64,000 nt of DNA. It comes from Trichosphaerium sp. ATCC 40318 (lineage: Eukaryota > Discosea > Flabellinia > Trichosidae). Positions 1 to 10,260 of this stretch are shown in pieces (within the stretch, counting starts at the first letter, position 1; every line of letters starts with the position of its first letter). The DNA lies in contig JALMLS010000455.1 of assembly GCA_038496445.1 (NCBI GenBank), positions 1-64,000 on the forward strand, written 5' to 3'. Below the pieces are notes generated by a model. The model did no database searches. It worked only from the letters and a program-made list of their open reading frames with translations, and was not told the DNA's origin. The position numbers and the translations under genes were made by a program.

Positions 1-3000
1 TCATCATCATCACTTTCTTCTTCTTTACCTTTCTTATTATCTTCCTCCTCCTCTTCTTTGCTCTCTTCATCATCTTCACTCAACTGGGTCAAATCTATTT
101 TACCAGCTACAAAAAAAAACTCCAAGTAAGTCATGTGAAGTTTGCGTAAAAAATGCTATATTTCGAACAGGAAAAATACGTGTCGGCGACCGACCGCGAG
201 CTCGCGGTCACGTTCGAACACAGAAAATGTGTGTTAAAAAAATCGGCGAAAGGAAAAAATTAATATAAAACTTGCCTTTGATCAAGGTGTCACCAGACTT
301 TGATTCAGGATCAATAACCAAGGTGAGGTGCAATCTTCCATCCACTTTTTTAATCAAAGTAGGCATAGACAACAATTGGAGCATCTCTTCAGTCTTTGCC
401 TTGTAAAATTTTTGCAACAACCCCTTTCTCAAAGCCAAACTTCTTCTCCTCTTGGTTCTTGGAGTTAGAGGTTGAGTGGATTGAGAGCCATATTGAGAGG
501 AAGAGGCAGCAGGCTTCTCAGAAGAAGATTCACCATTGTTGGATGGTGCAAGTGCTAAGTAAGAACAACATGAGTACTGAGTTATGTCAAAAACAAAAAA
601 AAACAAAACTCCGAGCTATTTTTCAACAGATAAAACACGTGTCGGCAACCGACCGCGAGCTCGCGGTCTAATACGAACACGGAAAATATGTGTTTGCATT
701 TAACGTACCTCGTTTTAGTCTCTGACTGCTTCTTGTGGTCATCTTTGTTGGTCCTGACCTTTTATTTACATCATGTTTTGATGTAGAAGGCTGTGGTTTA
801 TCAGAATCTAAATAACATCAACTGGTACATTGGTTTATGAAGAAAAAAAAAAAAATGAAAAAAAAAAAGAAGGAAAAACCAACACATCGCGATCGTGTTC
901 GTACCGAGTACGATCGGTCTGTGAGTTACTACACTTTCAAACCAAGGCTCACTTGATTTTTTGAACAACCCATGTGCTCTGCTGCTTCTTCTTGGTCTTT
1001 TTTGCAGCTGGATTTCTTCTGAAACCTCATCCTCAACCTCATCCTCAACCTCATCCTCATCCTCATCTTCTTTTTTTCTCAAAATCTTCTTCTTCATCTG
1101 ATGTAGGAGGAGTTGTTTTAACCATAGGCTTCTTTTTCTTGCCTTTGCCTTTACCTTTTTTTTTATGCCTGTTTATGGCACTGCCTTCACTTGCCCTTGC
1201 ATTGGCAGTGTTCTTGGCCCTTGTATCTCTAAAAGGTAAGTAGGCATTCTCCAACATGGCTTCTAACTGAGGAGCTACAAAGGACATTAGTTTAAAAGTA
1301 AACTAGGGGAGAGAAAAAAAAAAAAAAAAGAGAAAAGAAAAGAGGTACGACCGCTACGTTCGACGAACAGGCGATTCGCGTGTAGCACCGAGCGCGACAT
1401 TGGATGTATAGTGTAAAAAAAAAAATGGCACTTACTTGCTTCTTCCACCTCAGGCAAATCCAAGCACTGCATAGACAACAGAGCAGTGTGAGAGAAGGAG
1501 AGCACATCTGCTGCTTGCTTGTACTTCATTTCTTCTATAACCATCTTGGGCAATTTTTGGCCATCTTCTGTGGTGCCGGTCCAAAGCAAGTGCAGGTCGT
1601 ACATCAAAAGCTGGCGAAATATACACGGACGCAGGCTGTTCGCGAAATTCACGTGCTCCTCCTCGGTGCTCGTGTCCCACGAGAGCTCGTACCAACCGAG
1701 CTCGTTCAGCTGTTTCAAGGCCTCGAGTTAAAGTTAGATGAGGGTGGAGGGAGAAGAAAAAAAAAAAACAACAAAAAAAAAAACTGACCGATTGGTTTTT
1801 TTTTTTTTTGTACCTGTGTGATATATTGGCTGCAGTTCTTGTACCTCTGCAAATAATAAGATTGATTGGTCTCATGATACACCCTGCAGGTCAGTGCCTT
1901 GACAAACTAAATGTACAAGTTAGGCACAAACCCTTTTTTCAAAAAAAAATATAAAAGGTACTTGACTTACTGCTATTCTGGCATGGAGAGGTAACTCTGC
2001 CCATGCAGCATGAGCCAATATTCTAGTCCTGTAGCCCACTGGATGTTTGGTGTGCTATGATGAGAGTGTGAGTGAACGGGCCGAAACTTTGTACGACACA
2101 CAAAATGCGTGTTCGAATCCGACCGCGAGCTCGCGGTCCGTACTTCGACACGTGAAATGCGTGTTCTAATAAAGACGAAAGCCTACGTACCACATTTTCA
2201 GCAGATGCAACCAATTCTGCTATCAGAGCACTGTCCAATGGCTCAAAAAACATGCCAGCCTTAACAAACTGCTTGCTTTCTTTCCAGTTGGTCACATATG
2301 GAAAGTATAGATTCATCTTAACCAAAAACTAAACAAAACAATCAGTTATAACATACAAATAAAAAAAAAATACAAACTAAAAATCGTCGGTTTTACAACA
2401 GAGTATTTTAGTGTTCGCACGTGACCGCGAGCTCGCGGTACGATATACGACACGCGAAACCTCTGTTTAAAAATACTTGCGAAAAAAAAAAAAAAAAAAA
2501 AGATTAAAATAAAAAAAAAAACAACCCTCACCTCTTTCCATTGAGCAGGACTGAGCTGAGGTTTGACTCTGCTGGCTCCCCATATCGCAAAATTCACCTT
2601 ACCTATATCTCCCGCCTCCGCTTGGTAATCGAAGACCTGGCCCGCGTCGTCGCACCACATCTTGAACAGGTGGCGGTAGCGATCCACCTTGGAGTCTGGA
2701 GTGGTCAGACTTTGCAGAAAGTTGATCTTGGTGCAGTAGATCGCTATCGCTTGCATCTTGGCGAAAGGATTTATCCACTCCACATTTTTGATTGCAAATT
2801 TGCAGGTTGTAGCTGCATTTTGTCTAAGGCAAACAAGTAAGAAACAATTGAACAATAAGGTAAGGAAAAGCAAAAAACCAGAAAAACAAAAAACAAAAAA
2901 AAGGTTCGTCGTTCGAGTTTTTTTTACGACAGGAAAATCTCGTGTTCGAACGTGACCGCGAGCTCGCGGTCGGTCGACCGACACGTAAAAAACGTGTTCG

Positions 3001-3384
3001 AAAATATTCGCGAACGTACGCCAACTCTGTCAAAAGACAGTGTGCTCCATCTCCAACTCCAAAGCCAACAATAGGGTCTGTATTGTACTCATCACACCAA
3101 ACAATAGGCATAGGGCAAAGCACAAACCTTTTGGTGAAGGTTTCATAAATAGGCATCTTTTGTATAATGTTCCTGGGGTTGACTCCTCTGACATTCAAAA
3201 AACAAGCTATGTGTGACATGTCCAAGGGGCCTTTGTAAAATGAGGGCTTCTTCACTCTCAGATACTTCTTGTTGATAGAGTTGGCAGCAATCCCTCTTAG
3301 CAGGCCCTTTTGTATTGATGGCTTTATGATGCAGCCATTCAATTTATTGGTGCCTGTCTTCATGTAGCTACATAAAAGTTAAAA

Positions 3385-3427
<43 letters not shown>

Positions 3428-4075
3428 GACGACGTTCGTTTTCGAACACGTAGAACGCGTGTTAAAAATATCGCGAAAATTGTTACTTACTCCACAAAGA
3501 GATGGAAATCTGAATCATTGCCAAAGCTCAAGGAATCTCTAAAATGGACCAAAAGAAGGGCAATGTAGTACCAAGAATCTGTGACATGAAGTCCCATGGC
3601 TGTGTAGAATATGCCAGTCCAGAGTAGCACCTGCCAATACAACTGTCTCCACTTGCAGCTTATAATCCATCCATTTTTTTCTTTCTCCTCTACCTCCGAT
3701 TCCTCATCTCCGTGTTCTCTCGGCATGGGTTCGTGCTCCTTGTAATCTCTGGTGTAGTTGCCTTCGAAGTGCATCGGCTTCCACCACTTTTCTTCGTCCG
3801 AGGAGTAGATTTTTCTGACGTCTTTGATAAACTTCTGCAGTTGGTCTACTCCTTCAACAAATGGAAATCTCTCCTAAAGAAACAAATTAATTTAAAAAAA
3901 AACAAAAAAAAAAAAACCAAAAAGCCAACGATTTTACAACAGGATATTTAAGTGTTCGTACACGACCGCGAGCTCGCGGTCACACGTTCGACACATGAAA
4001 ACTGTGTTATGAATACTTTAGGAAAAAAAATCAAAAAATAATCAAAAAAAAAAAAATCAGAAAAAAAAAAAAAAC

Positions 4076-4106
<31 letters not shown>

Positions 4107-5551
4107 AAACGAACACGGCCCGCGCGTGTATGTATCGGAAAACGTACCTTGAATGCTGCCTTCAGCTTGTTGTTAGGAGTTATTTGGGACTCCAACACAT
4201 TATCAAAGCTGGCAGCAAAAAACCCATTTAGGCATCTCTTCATCCTCTTGATGGGCATGGTTTTAGCATAAACCAACTGGTTGGCTATGATAACACCTCT
4301 ACATAGATAAATTAGTTGAAATGAATTAAAAATAAAAAAAAAAACAAAAAATAAAAAAAAATATAAATGACAGCTACGTTTACGAACATGCGCCGCGCGT
4401 GTTGCGTCGAACGCGAAATTAAATGGGTAAAAAAAAAAAAAAAAAAACCAACTTACTCAAAACCAAAGATAACATCTCTGTGTTCTCCAATGAGAGTACC
4501 CACAATTTTTGTTTCAGTGTTGTGGTTTCCATGGGTACTCACAATCATCCAACCAGGGCTTGTTGGAGCTAAAAAGAGTATTAGAAGATGGCACATTAAA
4601 TAAATATACAAACACGTTTTTTTCTGTGTGGAAAATATGACCTCGAGCTCGCGGTCGGAAACGAACACATTAAAAACGTGTTACGTACACAACGGCAAGC
4701 TTGCAGTCAGTTATAAAGCAAGACTTTCAAAAAAAAAAACGGTTTTTAAAAAAGTACACACTTTTTATGTGTACAAAAACCGACCGCGAGCTCGAGGTCA
4801 GGTACGAACACAATAAACATGTGTTGTATACCATATACCAAGCTTGCAGTCAGTTATAAAGCAAGACTTTCAAAAAAAAACGGTTTTTAAAAAAGTACAC
4901 ACTTTTTATGTGTACGAAAACCGACCGCGAGCTCGAGCCATGTACGAACACGTAAAAAGCGTGTTTATAATCGTACAGCGAGCTCGCAGTCTGTAAAAAA
5001 AGCAAAACAACAAAAAAATATTAAAAAAAAAAGTACACAATTAAATTGTGTACCAAAACCAACCGCCAACTAGCGCGACATGCGAACACGCAATATACGT
5101 GTTCTAATACCGCGACGAGCTCGCTGTTGAAAATTGAAGCAAAATAAAACAGTGTGAACCAAAACCAAACGAAAAAACAACGCACACGCGTTCTGCGTGT
5201 TACGAAACCCTCGTTTGGGTTTGGTTCTACCATGCAAAAAAACCGCATGGTAACGGAAAAATCGTACACATGAAAACCGTGTACAAAAACCGTCATTTTT
5301 TTTCGAAATTTATTTGAAAAATTAGGGGTTTTGAAAAAACCATTTAAAAGCAAAAAAACCCCCTTTATTAGTCTTTAAAAATTAAAATAAGACTAATAAA
5401 GGGGGTTTTAAAAAAAACAAAGAGTAAAAAAGAGGTTAGTACCTAGTACTCTCTTTCTCCTGAGCCTGGGCTTACCATCAGCTTCTTTGGAGGGCTCATC
5501 CTCATCAGAAAACTCAATGTTTATGAGAGAGAGGTCTTCATCTGAGCTCAT
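1..5551 (-). CDS. Large uncharacterised acidic/basic multi-exon protein, 3' end beyond window
   Basis: I do not recognise this family. About 14 exons can be joined on the minus strand, giving more than 900 residues. It starts at 5551 with an acidic N terminus (MSSDEDLSLINIEFSDEDEP) and a basic RLRRKRVL stretch. Exon 2 (about 4461-4571) encodes SPGWMIVSTHGNHNTETK. The middle exons are rich in Trp and Tyr and look like a folded domain (WCDEYNTDPIVGFGVGDGAH near 3060-3110; HLFKMWCDDAGQVFDYQAEA near 2620-2670). The C-terminal third is low complexity: a Lys/Gly run, D/E tracts, then a Ser-rich and a very acidic tail reaching base 1, so the protein is incomplete. The exon near 1000-1290 changes frame at a seven-T tract (1071-1077), which could be a missed intron, a real frameshift or a sequence error. 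Donors are GTAAGT, GTACGT or GTGAGG types; one near 285 looks like GC. The charged ends suggest a nuclear protein, but that is inference. Exon joins are by eye. Confidence 0.6.
160..240. repeat. Intronic palindrome element, copy 1
   Basis: The perfect 18-bp palindrome GACCGCGAGCTCGCGGTC lies at 192-209, inside an intron of the uncharacterised gene. On the right it is followed by the stem-loop AACACA-gaaaa-TGTGTT (about 218-237); on the left is a degenerate half of the same kind (ACAGGAAAAATACGTGT). Confidence 0.85.
625..695. repeat. Intronic palindrome element, copy 2
   Basis: The same perfect 18-bp palindrome is at 651-668. It is flanked on the left by ACAGATAAAACACGTGT and on the right by AACACGGAAAATATGTGTT, between two exons of the uncharacterised gene. 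Confidence 0.85.
2085..2175. repeat. Intronic palindrome element, copy 3
   Basis: The perfect 18-bp palindrome is at 2121-2138, between GACACACAAAATGCGTGTTC on the left and GACACGTGAAATGCGTGTTC on the right. Both flanks can fold as short stem-loops with A-rich loops. Confidence 0.85.
2390..2475. repeat. Intronic palindrome element, copy 4 (one mismatch)
   Basis: The palindrome at 2423-2440 differs only in its last base (GCGGTA instead of GCGGTC). The outer arms are ACAGAGTATTTTAGTGTTCG and CGACACGCGAAACCTCTGTT, so the whole element is also an imperfect inverted repeat (ACAGAG/CTCTGT). Confidence 0.8.
2925..3015. repeat. Intronic palindrome element, copy 5
   Basis: The perfect 18-bp palindrome is at 2954-2971. 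The left flank is ACAGGAAAATCTCGTGTTCG and the right flank GACACGTAAAAAACGTGTTC. It lies within the intron between two of the most conserved-looking exons. Confidence 0.85.
3930..4020. repeat. Intronic palindrome element, copy 6
   Basis: The perfect 18-bp palindrome is at 3964-3981, flanked by ACAGGATATTTAAGTGTTCG and GACACATGAAAACTGTGTTA. The intron also contains long A-rich runs (T-rich on the gene strand) around 4020-4105. Confidence 0.85.
4600..4695. repeat. Intronic palindrome element, copy 7 (diverged)
   Basis: A variant palindrome, GACCTCGAGCTCGCGGTC, is at 4639-4656. It is followed by the stem-loop AACACATTAAAAACGTGTT. This is the 3'-most (gene-strand) element of the long first intron. 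Confidence 0.75.
4696..4981. repeat. Two-copy direct tandem repeat, 143-bp period, in intron 1
   Basis: Units begin at 4696 and 4839, each opening with CAAGCTTGCAGTCAGTTATA. Each holds a GTACACA..TGTGTAC stem-loop, a diverged palindrome (4782-4799 and 4923-4940) and an AACAC..GTGTT stem-loop. The two units are nearly identical in their first half and differ by small changes in stems and loops. This is a recent duplication inside the intron of about 860 nt that follows the first coding exon. Confidence 0.85.
5355..5409. repeat. Perfect 21-bp inverted repeat with 13-nt loop
   Basis: The left arm (5355-5375, AAAACCCCCTTTATTAGTCTT) and right arm (5389-5409) are exact reverse complements. The hairpin sits in intron 1, about 30 nt downstream (gene sense) of the first coding exon. 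It could act as a structured RNA element or be a foldback remnant; I see no coding content. Confidence 0.8.
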
Positions 5552-5868
5552 CCTTGATTTATGAAAAGTCAAAAAAGTAAAATGAGGCTTTTTTTCCCCC
5601 AATAATTGCGTTGAGAAATAGACAGGAAAATTTCGTGTTTCGAAATGTGCACCGGAAATTTCGCCTGTTTTAAAAAAGTAAGAAAAAAATGAGAATTTGA
5701 CAGTTTGCAAGATTGTTGATGAGGTCTTGGGTTTGTAAAAAACCCTATCTTGCTGTAACCCTACAGGGAGATTGTATGTGCAAAAAACATAAAAAAAAGC
5801 CAAAAAAATCGAAAAAATTTTACAACAGGGTAGAGTAGTGTACAAAAAAATACGGTTGGTACATACTC

Positions 5869-5950
5869 CTAAACCCTAACCCTAGGCGATAATAAGCCAT
5901 AATATAAAACCTAAACCCTAATGTCAACTCAACCCTAGCCCTAACCCTAG
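5869..5950. repeat. Interstitial telomere-type repeats, CCCTAA orientation
   Basis: Degenerate runs such as CTAAACCCTAACCCTAGG and CCCTAGCCCTAACCCTAG occur here, separated by AT-rich sequence. They mark the change from the palindrome-rich gene to the gene-poor AT-rich stretch. Confidence 0.75.
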
Positions 5951-6207
5951 CTCAATAGTAGTCAATTGTAAACTTGTAAGGAAAAAAATACACAATGTCA
6001 ACACAACTCTAACATAATTTTATGTGTGTATTTAATGCAGCATAGTATAGGATGAAGCGCCATATTAATTCAAGTACAAAAATGCCTTCAGCATTTCTGC
6101 ACCTACCTGCGATGGCCTGTACAGGACAATATTCGGTGAATAAAAATCACATAGTCTCTAACCCTAATAAATATTGTGTTTGTATAAAATGTTTAATGAA
6201 ATTCACC

Positions 6208-6302
6208 ACCAGAGATTTTTGAGAGAATTACACCAGAGATTTTTGTGAGAATTACACCGGAGATTTTTGTGATAATTCACCCTGTGATTTTTGGATGAAA
6301 TT
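6208..6302 (+). repeat. 24-bp tandem repeat, about four units
   Basis: The unit reads approximately ACCAGAGATTTTTGAGAGAATTAC, repeated with drift (CCGGAGATTTTTGTGATAATTC, CCTGTGATTTTTGGATGAAATT). A further diverged GAGATTTTTGAGAGTGATT lies near 6330, and the motif recurs near 7021. Confidence 0.75.
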
Positions 6303-6561
6303 GGCCAATAATGAGGGTCTAAAATTCCTGAGATTTTTGAGAGTGATTATTGTTATTTTTACACTTTTCATTTTAGTACTGTTTTATGAACCTGACATTA
6401 TATCAAATTCAAATGAAGAAAAATTTGATGACATTATGGAAATCCAATCCAACAATGCAAATTATGACAGCAATGATTATTTGAGTGTAGATCCAAACAT
6501 TGAATTGGATGTATATTTCAGTGATAAAGAATGTACAATTGAATTAAAACTTATTATTTAA
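6295..6561 (+). CDS. Small hypothetical ORF, one membrane segment, doubtful
   Basis: This is an 88-residue ORF with a hydrophobic stretch at residues 15-31 (FLRVIIVIFTLFILVLFY) followed by an acidic, Asn-rich tail. It starts inside the tail of the 24-bp repeat. I do not recognise it. It could be a fragment of a degraded mobile element, since a second short ORF in another frame follows. Chance coding in AT-rich DNA is possible. Confidence 0.25.
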   Translation: MKLANNEGLKFLRFLRVIIVIFTLFILVLFYEPDIISNSNEEKFDDIMEIQSNNANYDSNDYLSVDPNIELDVYFSDKECTIELKLII

Positions 6562-6596
6562 TAATTTCTTTTACAACCAAGTATGACTTGATCAAT

Positions 6597-6740
6597 ATGT
6601 ATGTGTCCAAGAAAAATAAAATTATTTGTGTTGTGCAAATATATGATGATCATGATGAAGAAAAGTGGACTTTACAACGAGCTTTAAAAAGAAATGTTGT
6701 GGTAGATAGTTTCTTGAAAACTATTTTACCAAAAGAATAA
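6597..6740 (+). CDS. Very short hypothetical ORF, possible element fragment
   Basis: A 47-residue reading frame starts at an ATG and contains KIICVVQIYDDHDEEKWTLQ, which is unusually balanced in composition for AT-rich noncoding DNA. It is in a different frame from the ORF ending at 6561. The two may be remains of one gene split by mutation or an intron. No family recognised. Confidence 0.2.
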   Translation: MYVSKKNKIICVVQIYDDHDEEKWTLQRALKRNVVVDSFLKTILPKE

Positions 6741-7110
6741 AAAATTATCTTAGTTACCAATAAAAGATTATCTTATATCTTATAGTCATTAATAGATATG
6801 AAAATAAATAATATCTCATTATGTTATCATATATATATAGATATGAATTTAAATTACAGTTTAACTATACATTATATACTAAGAATTTCGTGTATATGAG
6901 AAGTATATCAGTGGTAAAATGAAAACGGGATTTTGGATATAAATCCCACTAAATTCCTTTGTTTTAGGGATTTTTAAGGTAATTTGTGAAGAATTCTTTT
7001 TTTTTATTTTTTTTTATGGCAGGATTTTTGATAGAATTACCATAATATTCCCTTAAATACGGAATTTTCAGAATTATTGTACAAAATCCACCAAAAAATG
7101 TACTAAATTA

Positions 7111-7178
7111 GTTAGGGTTAGGGTTAGGGCTAGGGTTGAGGTTTATGAAAGTACAAATTAAGTTAGGGTTAGGGTTTA
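7111..7178. repeat. Interstitial telomere-type repeats, TTAGGG orientation
   Basis: The block contains GTTAGGGTTAGGGTTAGGGC and, after a gap, AGTTAGGGTTAGGGTTTAG. The orientation is opposite to the block at 5869-5950. Confidence 0.8.
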
Positions 7179-8353
7179 GTTGTATATTTGCAAAAAACCA
7201 TCGACACCTTAGGTACATAGGTTTTTCTAGCGAACAATATCCACATGCTATTATTAGAGGTGAAAAAACCAATGGTACAGGTTAAAGTGGGTTAATCCAA
7301 AAAGTAACGGAGAACGCGTTTTAGGTGGTTTGGAAAATCACTTAAACATAAATATCTCTTACTTATCTGTTTTAGGATGATTAAAGCATTGCAACAGCGT
7401 TATTACACCATTAAAGAATGTATTTAAAGCATTAACTCCAAGTACGTTGTTTTTAAAGCTTATTTCCACTTAATTTATCAAAAAACCCTACACGTTCTTA
7501 ATTTAGCATTTACAAACACATTAATTATTGTTCAGGCTCTCAAAACCAAATGTGATCAAATTACTTCTTTCGTTTATGAAGACACGATGTATTTAACTTG
7601 TACGTGTTATTTAGGATGTTTGTATTTGTAATGATCAATAAATAAAATGACTTTGCACTAAATCTGAACCAAAGTATCGAATTAGTACAAATATTTTGTG
7701 TAATTTATAAAGTATTTTTTATTGAAATCTACAAAAAATACATTAAGAAATGCTATAAAGAATACATAAAGAATTCTATATAAAATACATACGCAATTCC
7801 AAAAGTAATACTTTAAGAATTCTATGGGTAATACTTATGGAATTTCATATAAATTCAATGGGAATTAAGGAAGAGTTTTTCCGTCTACTTTTCCCATAGG
7901 AAAACAGGGTGGATTACTTAAAAATTCCCATTTCTATTTTACTACTGATATATATATTTTTTTACCAAAAAAAAAGCCAATTTCAAACTCAAAATTGTTT
8001 ACATCTATGTAACTCATCACTATAAATACCTATAAATGAATTATTGCTTTTACCATGTTTACATGGCCTAATAACATATATGTACACACATAAAGTACTT
8101 AAAAATACATTTGTAAATGCAGCCTCCAAATGCAACTACATGGTAAAAATATCTCAAAATTTGCAAAAAAAAAAAGTTTGCATGTCACTCACAGGCCATG
8201 TAGTGCACAAATATCATTTTCAATGCTGCACACCATAATAATACATGCCTGTGCCTAGCGGCACAGCCATGAAAGTAGCAAAATCTAATAAAATCGAAAA
8301 AGTAGGCTAACAGCATAAATCATAGTTTTTAATCCTAATTGGCTTCTAGAGTA

Positions 8354-8535
8354 TAACCCTAATCATTATTTTACTCTATTAGGGCTAGGGTTAGGGCTGG
8401 TAATTGCAAATTTGATTTAGGGCTAGGGTTAGGGTTACAACCCTAATGATTATGAAACATCAGTTGCAGATTAGAGCTAGAGTTAGGTTTGGTATTTGCT
8501 ATACCATTTAGGGTTAGGGCTAGGGTTAACCCTAA
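8354..8535. repeat. Interstitial telomere-type repeats, mainly TTAGGG orientation
   Basis: Several TTAGGGCTAGGGTTAGGG runs are separated by 20-50 nt, with occasional CCCTAA in the reverse sense (for example 8357-8362). Unit variants GGGCTAGGG are frequent, so this is degenerate rather than active telomere. Confidence 0.75.
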
Positions 8536-8881
8536 ATATTTCACATTATTCCTTTTTTGCTATTAAAAGTTAAGAAGTATATGTTATGAAACTATAAAAT
8601 TAAAACTACTATAAAAATGGTTGAATTTGTATTGTATTCTACTTGTGGTTATGTTTACTGGATAGTGTTTGCAACATTTTTGTAAATAAACTATTGTCTG
8701 TATTGTATTGTTAACTTTTATTTTGGTACTTTTTTTGAGCCATTACCACATTACAAAGTTGTAGGGGTTTGGAAATGGCAAAAGTACACTATTGTACATA
8801 AACAAAATATGTGTTAACAAAGTAGTGGTTTATTTTTTATTTCCACACATACTTAACAACTCTTTACATTACACCACAAAC

Positions 8882-10069
8882 TTATTGGGCTGCTTGGAAC
8901 ACTGCAGGAGCTTGTGTTACATATGTTTGAATACTCCAGTCAGTTTCTAGTTCACGTGCAGGAGAAATTTGTACACCGTCACTTGTTACACGAGCAAATT
9001 GGACCTACTTTAGTCAGCAACAATAACAGCGATAATACGCACCTTATTGATGGTTCTGGCATCTCTGTAAAATAAAACCTTTAGCGCCTTTTCGAGTAAG
9101 GCTACCGCTTCTTGCTCTGTCAATGTCGGGTTACCAGCAGCATCACCCTTCCATCCACTGCGCAAAATCGGTCTAGCTAGATATGCGCCAAACCCAGTTG
9201 CGTTCTACACCACGTCAACAAAACAAAATTATGGGAAGATACAAAATATACCAAAAAAAAAAAAACAATAAATTAGACACAAAAAACATTTTACACGTGT
9301 CAACGTAATAAAGGCAATCGCTCCGTTTCAGTACCTCTGTGTCTTTGTACGCTGTACCATATAAGTCAACATAACCGAGATATGGCTTTCCTGATACAAG
9401 ACCGGCAATGAGCAATTGATTCCACAAAGGGTTGACTTCGCTTCTACGATTATACATTACACGCTCAAGGTAATTATGGATTTCTGATGGGCTGCGAGAC
9501 TATATATAAATGTCAACAAGTACAAGACCAATGAAATTGACGCGCACAGGAGCAAACGAAAAAAAAAAAAAAAAAACAAAACGACATGAGCTTTGCGTTG
9601 CGTTCGTTTGGAAATAGTTGGTAGGCTGTACAAGCGAATATAACGTACAGAACCGTCATCGATACAATAATCAGCCGTTTCAATCTCTTCCAAAGCATCC
9701 TTGATGTACTGGAAATCAGAGTATTCGCCTGAACCGCCTACAAGGGTTCTGTTGCCAACAGACATCAAACGTTCAAGGCTACGGAAGCGAGCCATTCTAC
9801 CGTATGAGCCCAGTGTATCAGCGGCCATCATAACGCCATCTTTGTAAGTTATAGCAACAACCGAGGTACCAGTAACGTAAGGTTGACTAAAATACAGGTG
9901 GTTAGGGTATTTGGTACTAATTACGTGCGCCAGCGCCAATTAAAGCCGCGGCGGTTGCGCTTTGCTCTTTTTTTTTTTGTAATGTTTGAAGCAAATTGCG
10001 CCCTAATCGTTTTTTAACACTAAAAACGTACGTGGTGTGCGACTTTCCAGGCAAATGGGACGTAGCCAT
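8882..10069 (-). CDS. PSMB4: Proteasome subunit beta type-4 (beta-7)
   Basis: Structural beta-ring subunit of the 20S proteasome core. Four or more exons on the minus strand. The short first exon encodes MATSHLPGKSHT and ends at a GTACGT donor. Exon 2 resumes with TQPYVTGTSVVAITYKDGV, MMAADTLGSYGRMARF and the DFQYIKDALEEI helix, all typical of PSMB4. The next exon gives MYNRRSEVNPLWNQLLIAGL and GYVDLYGTAY; the last exons give GFGAYLARPILR and end in ...VFQAAQ. The VTGTS start of the mature fold lacks the catalytic N-terminal Thr arrangement of beta-1, -2 and -5, as expected for a non-catalytic subunit. The first ATG is chosen because its exon splices in frame. The gene is divergent from CtIP with a gap of about 190 bp. 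Confidence 0.95.
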
Positions 10070-10260
10070 GTTGCGATTAATTTTTTGTTGGCTTGGGTTA
10101 TTTTTTTTTTCAGTGCGAAAACTCTTATTTTGTGGAAGTACACTGACTTTTCATAAAACGCGCTTGTAGCACAGTACAACAGTCCAGTATCATTGTCTCG
10201 CCATTTTTTTGGTACTTTGTGTGATTAACTTATTAAACACGCCTGTCTTTTAACTTGCGC

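Larger units (their letters stand above)
5951..8881. other. AT-rich gene-poor stretch
   Basis: Apart from the repeat blocks and two doubtful small ORFs listed separately, I see no recognisable gene in this 2.9-kb stretch. It has many A/T homopolymers and recurring GGATTTTTGATAGAATTACC-like phrases (for example near 7021 and 6330), which look like decayed repeat material. Confidence 0.6.

Noticed and set aside
5869-8535. Head-to-head telomere fusion
   Set aside because: A fusion would read TTAGGG then CCCTAA on one strand; here the order is CCCTAA then TTAGGG and the repeats are degenerate and spaced.
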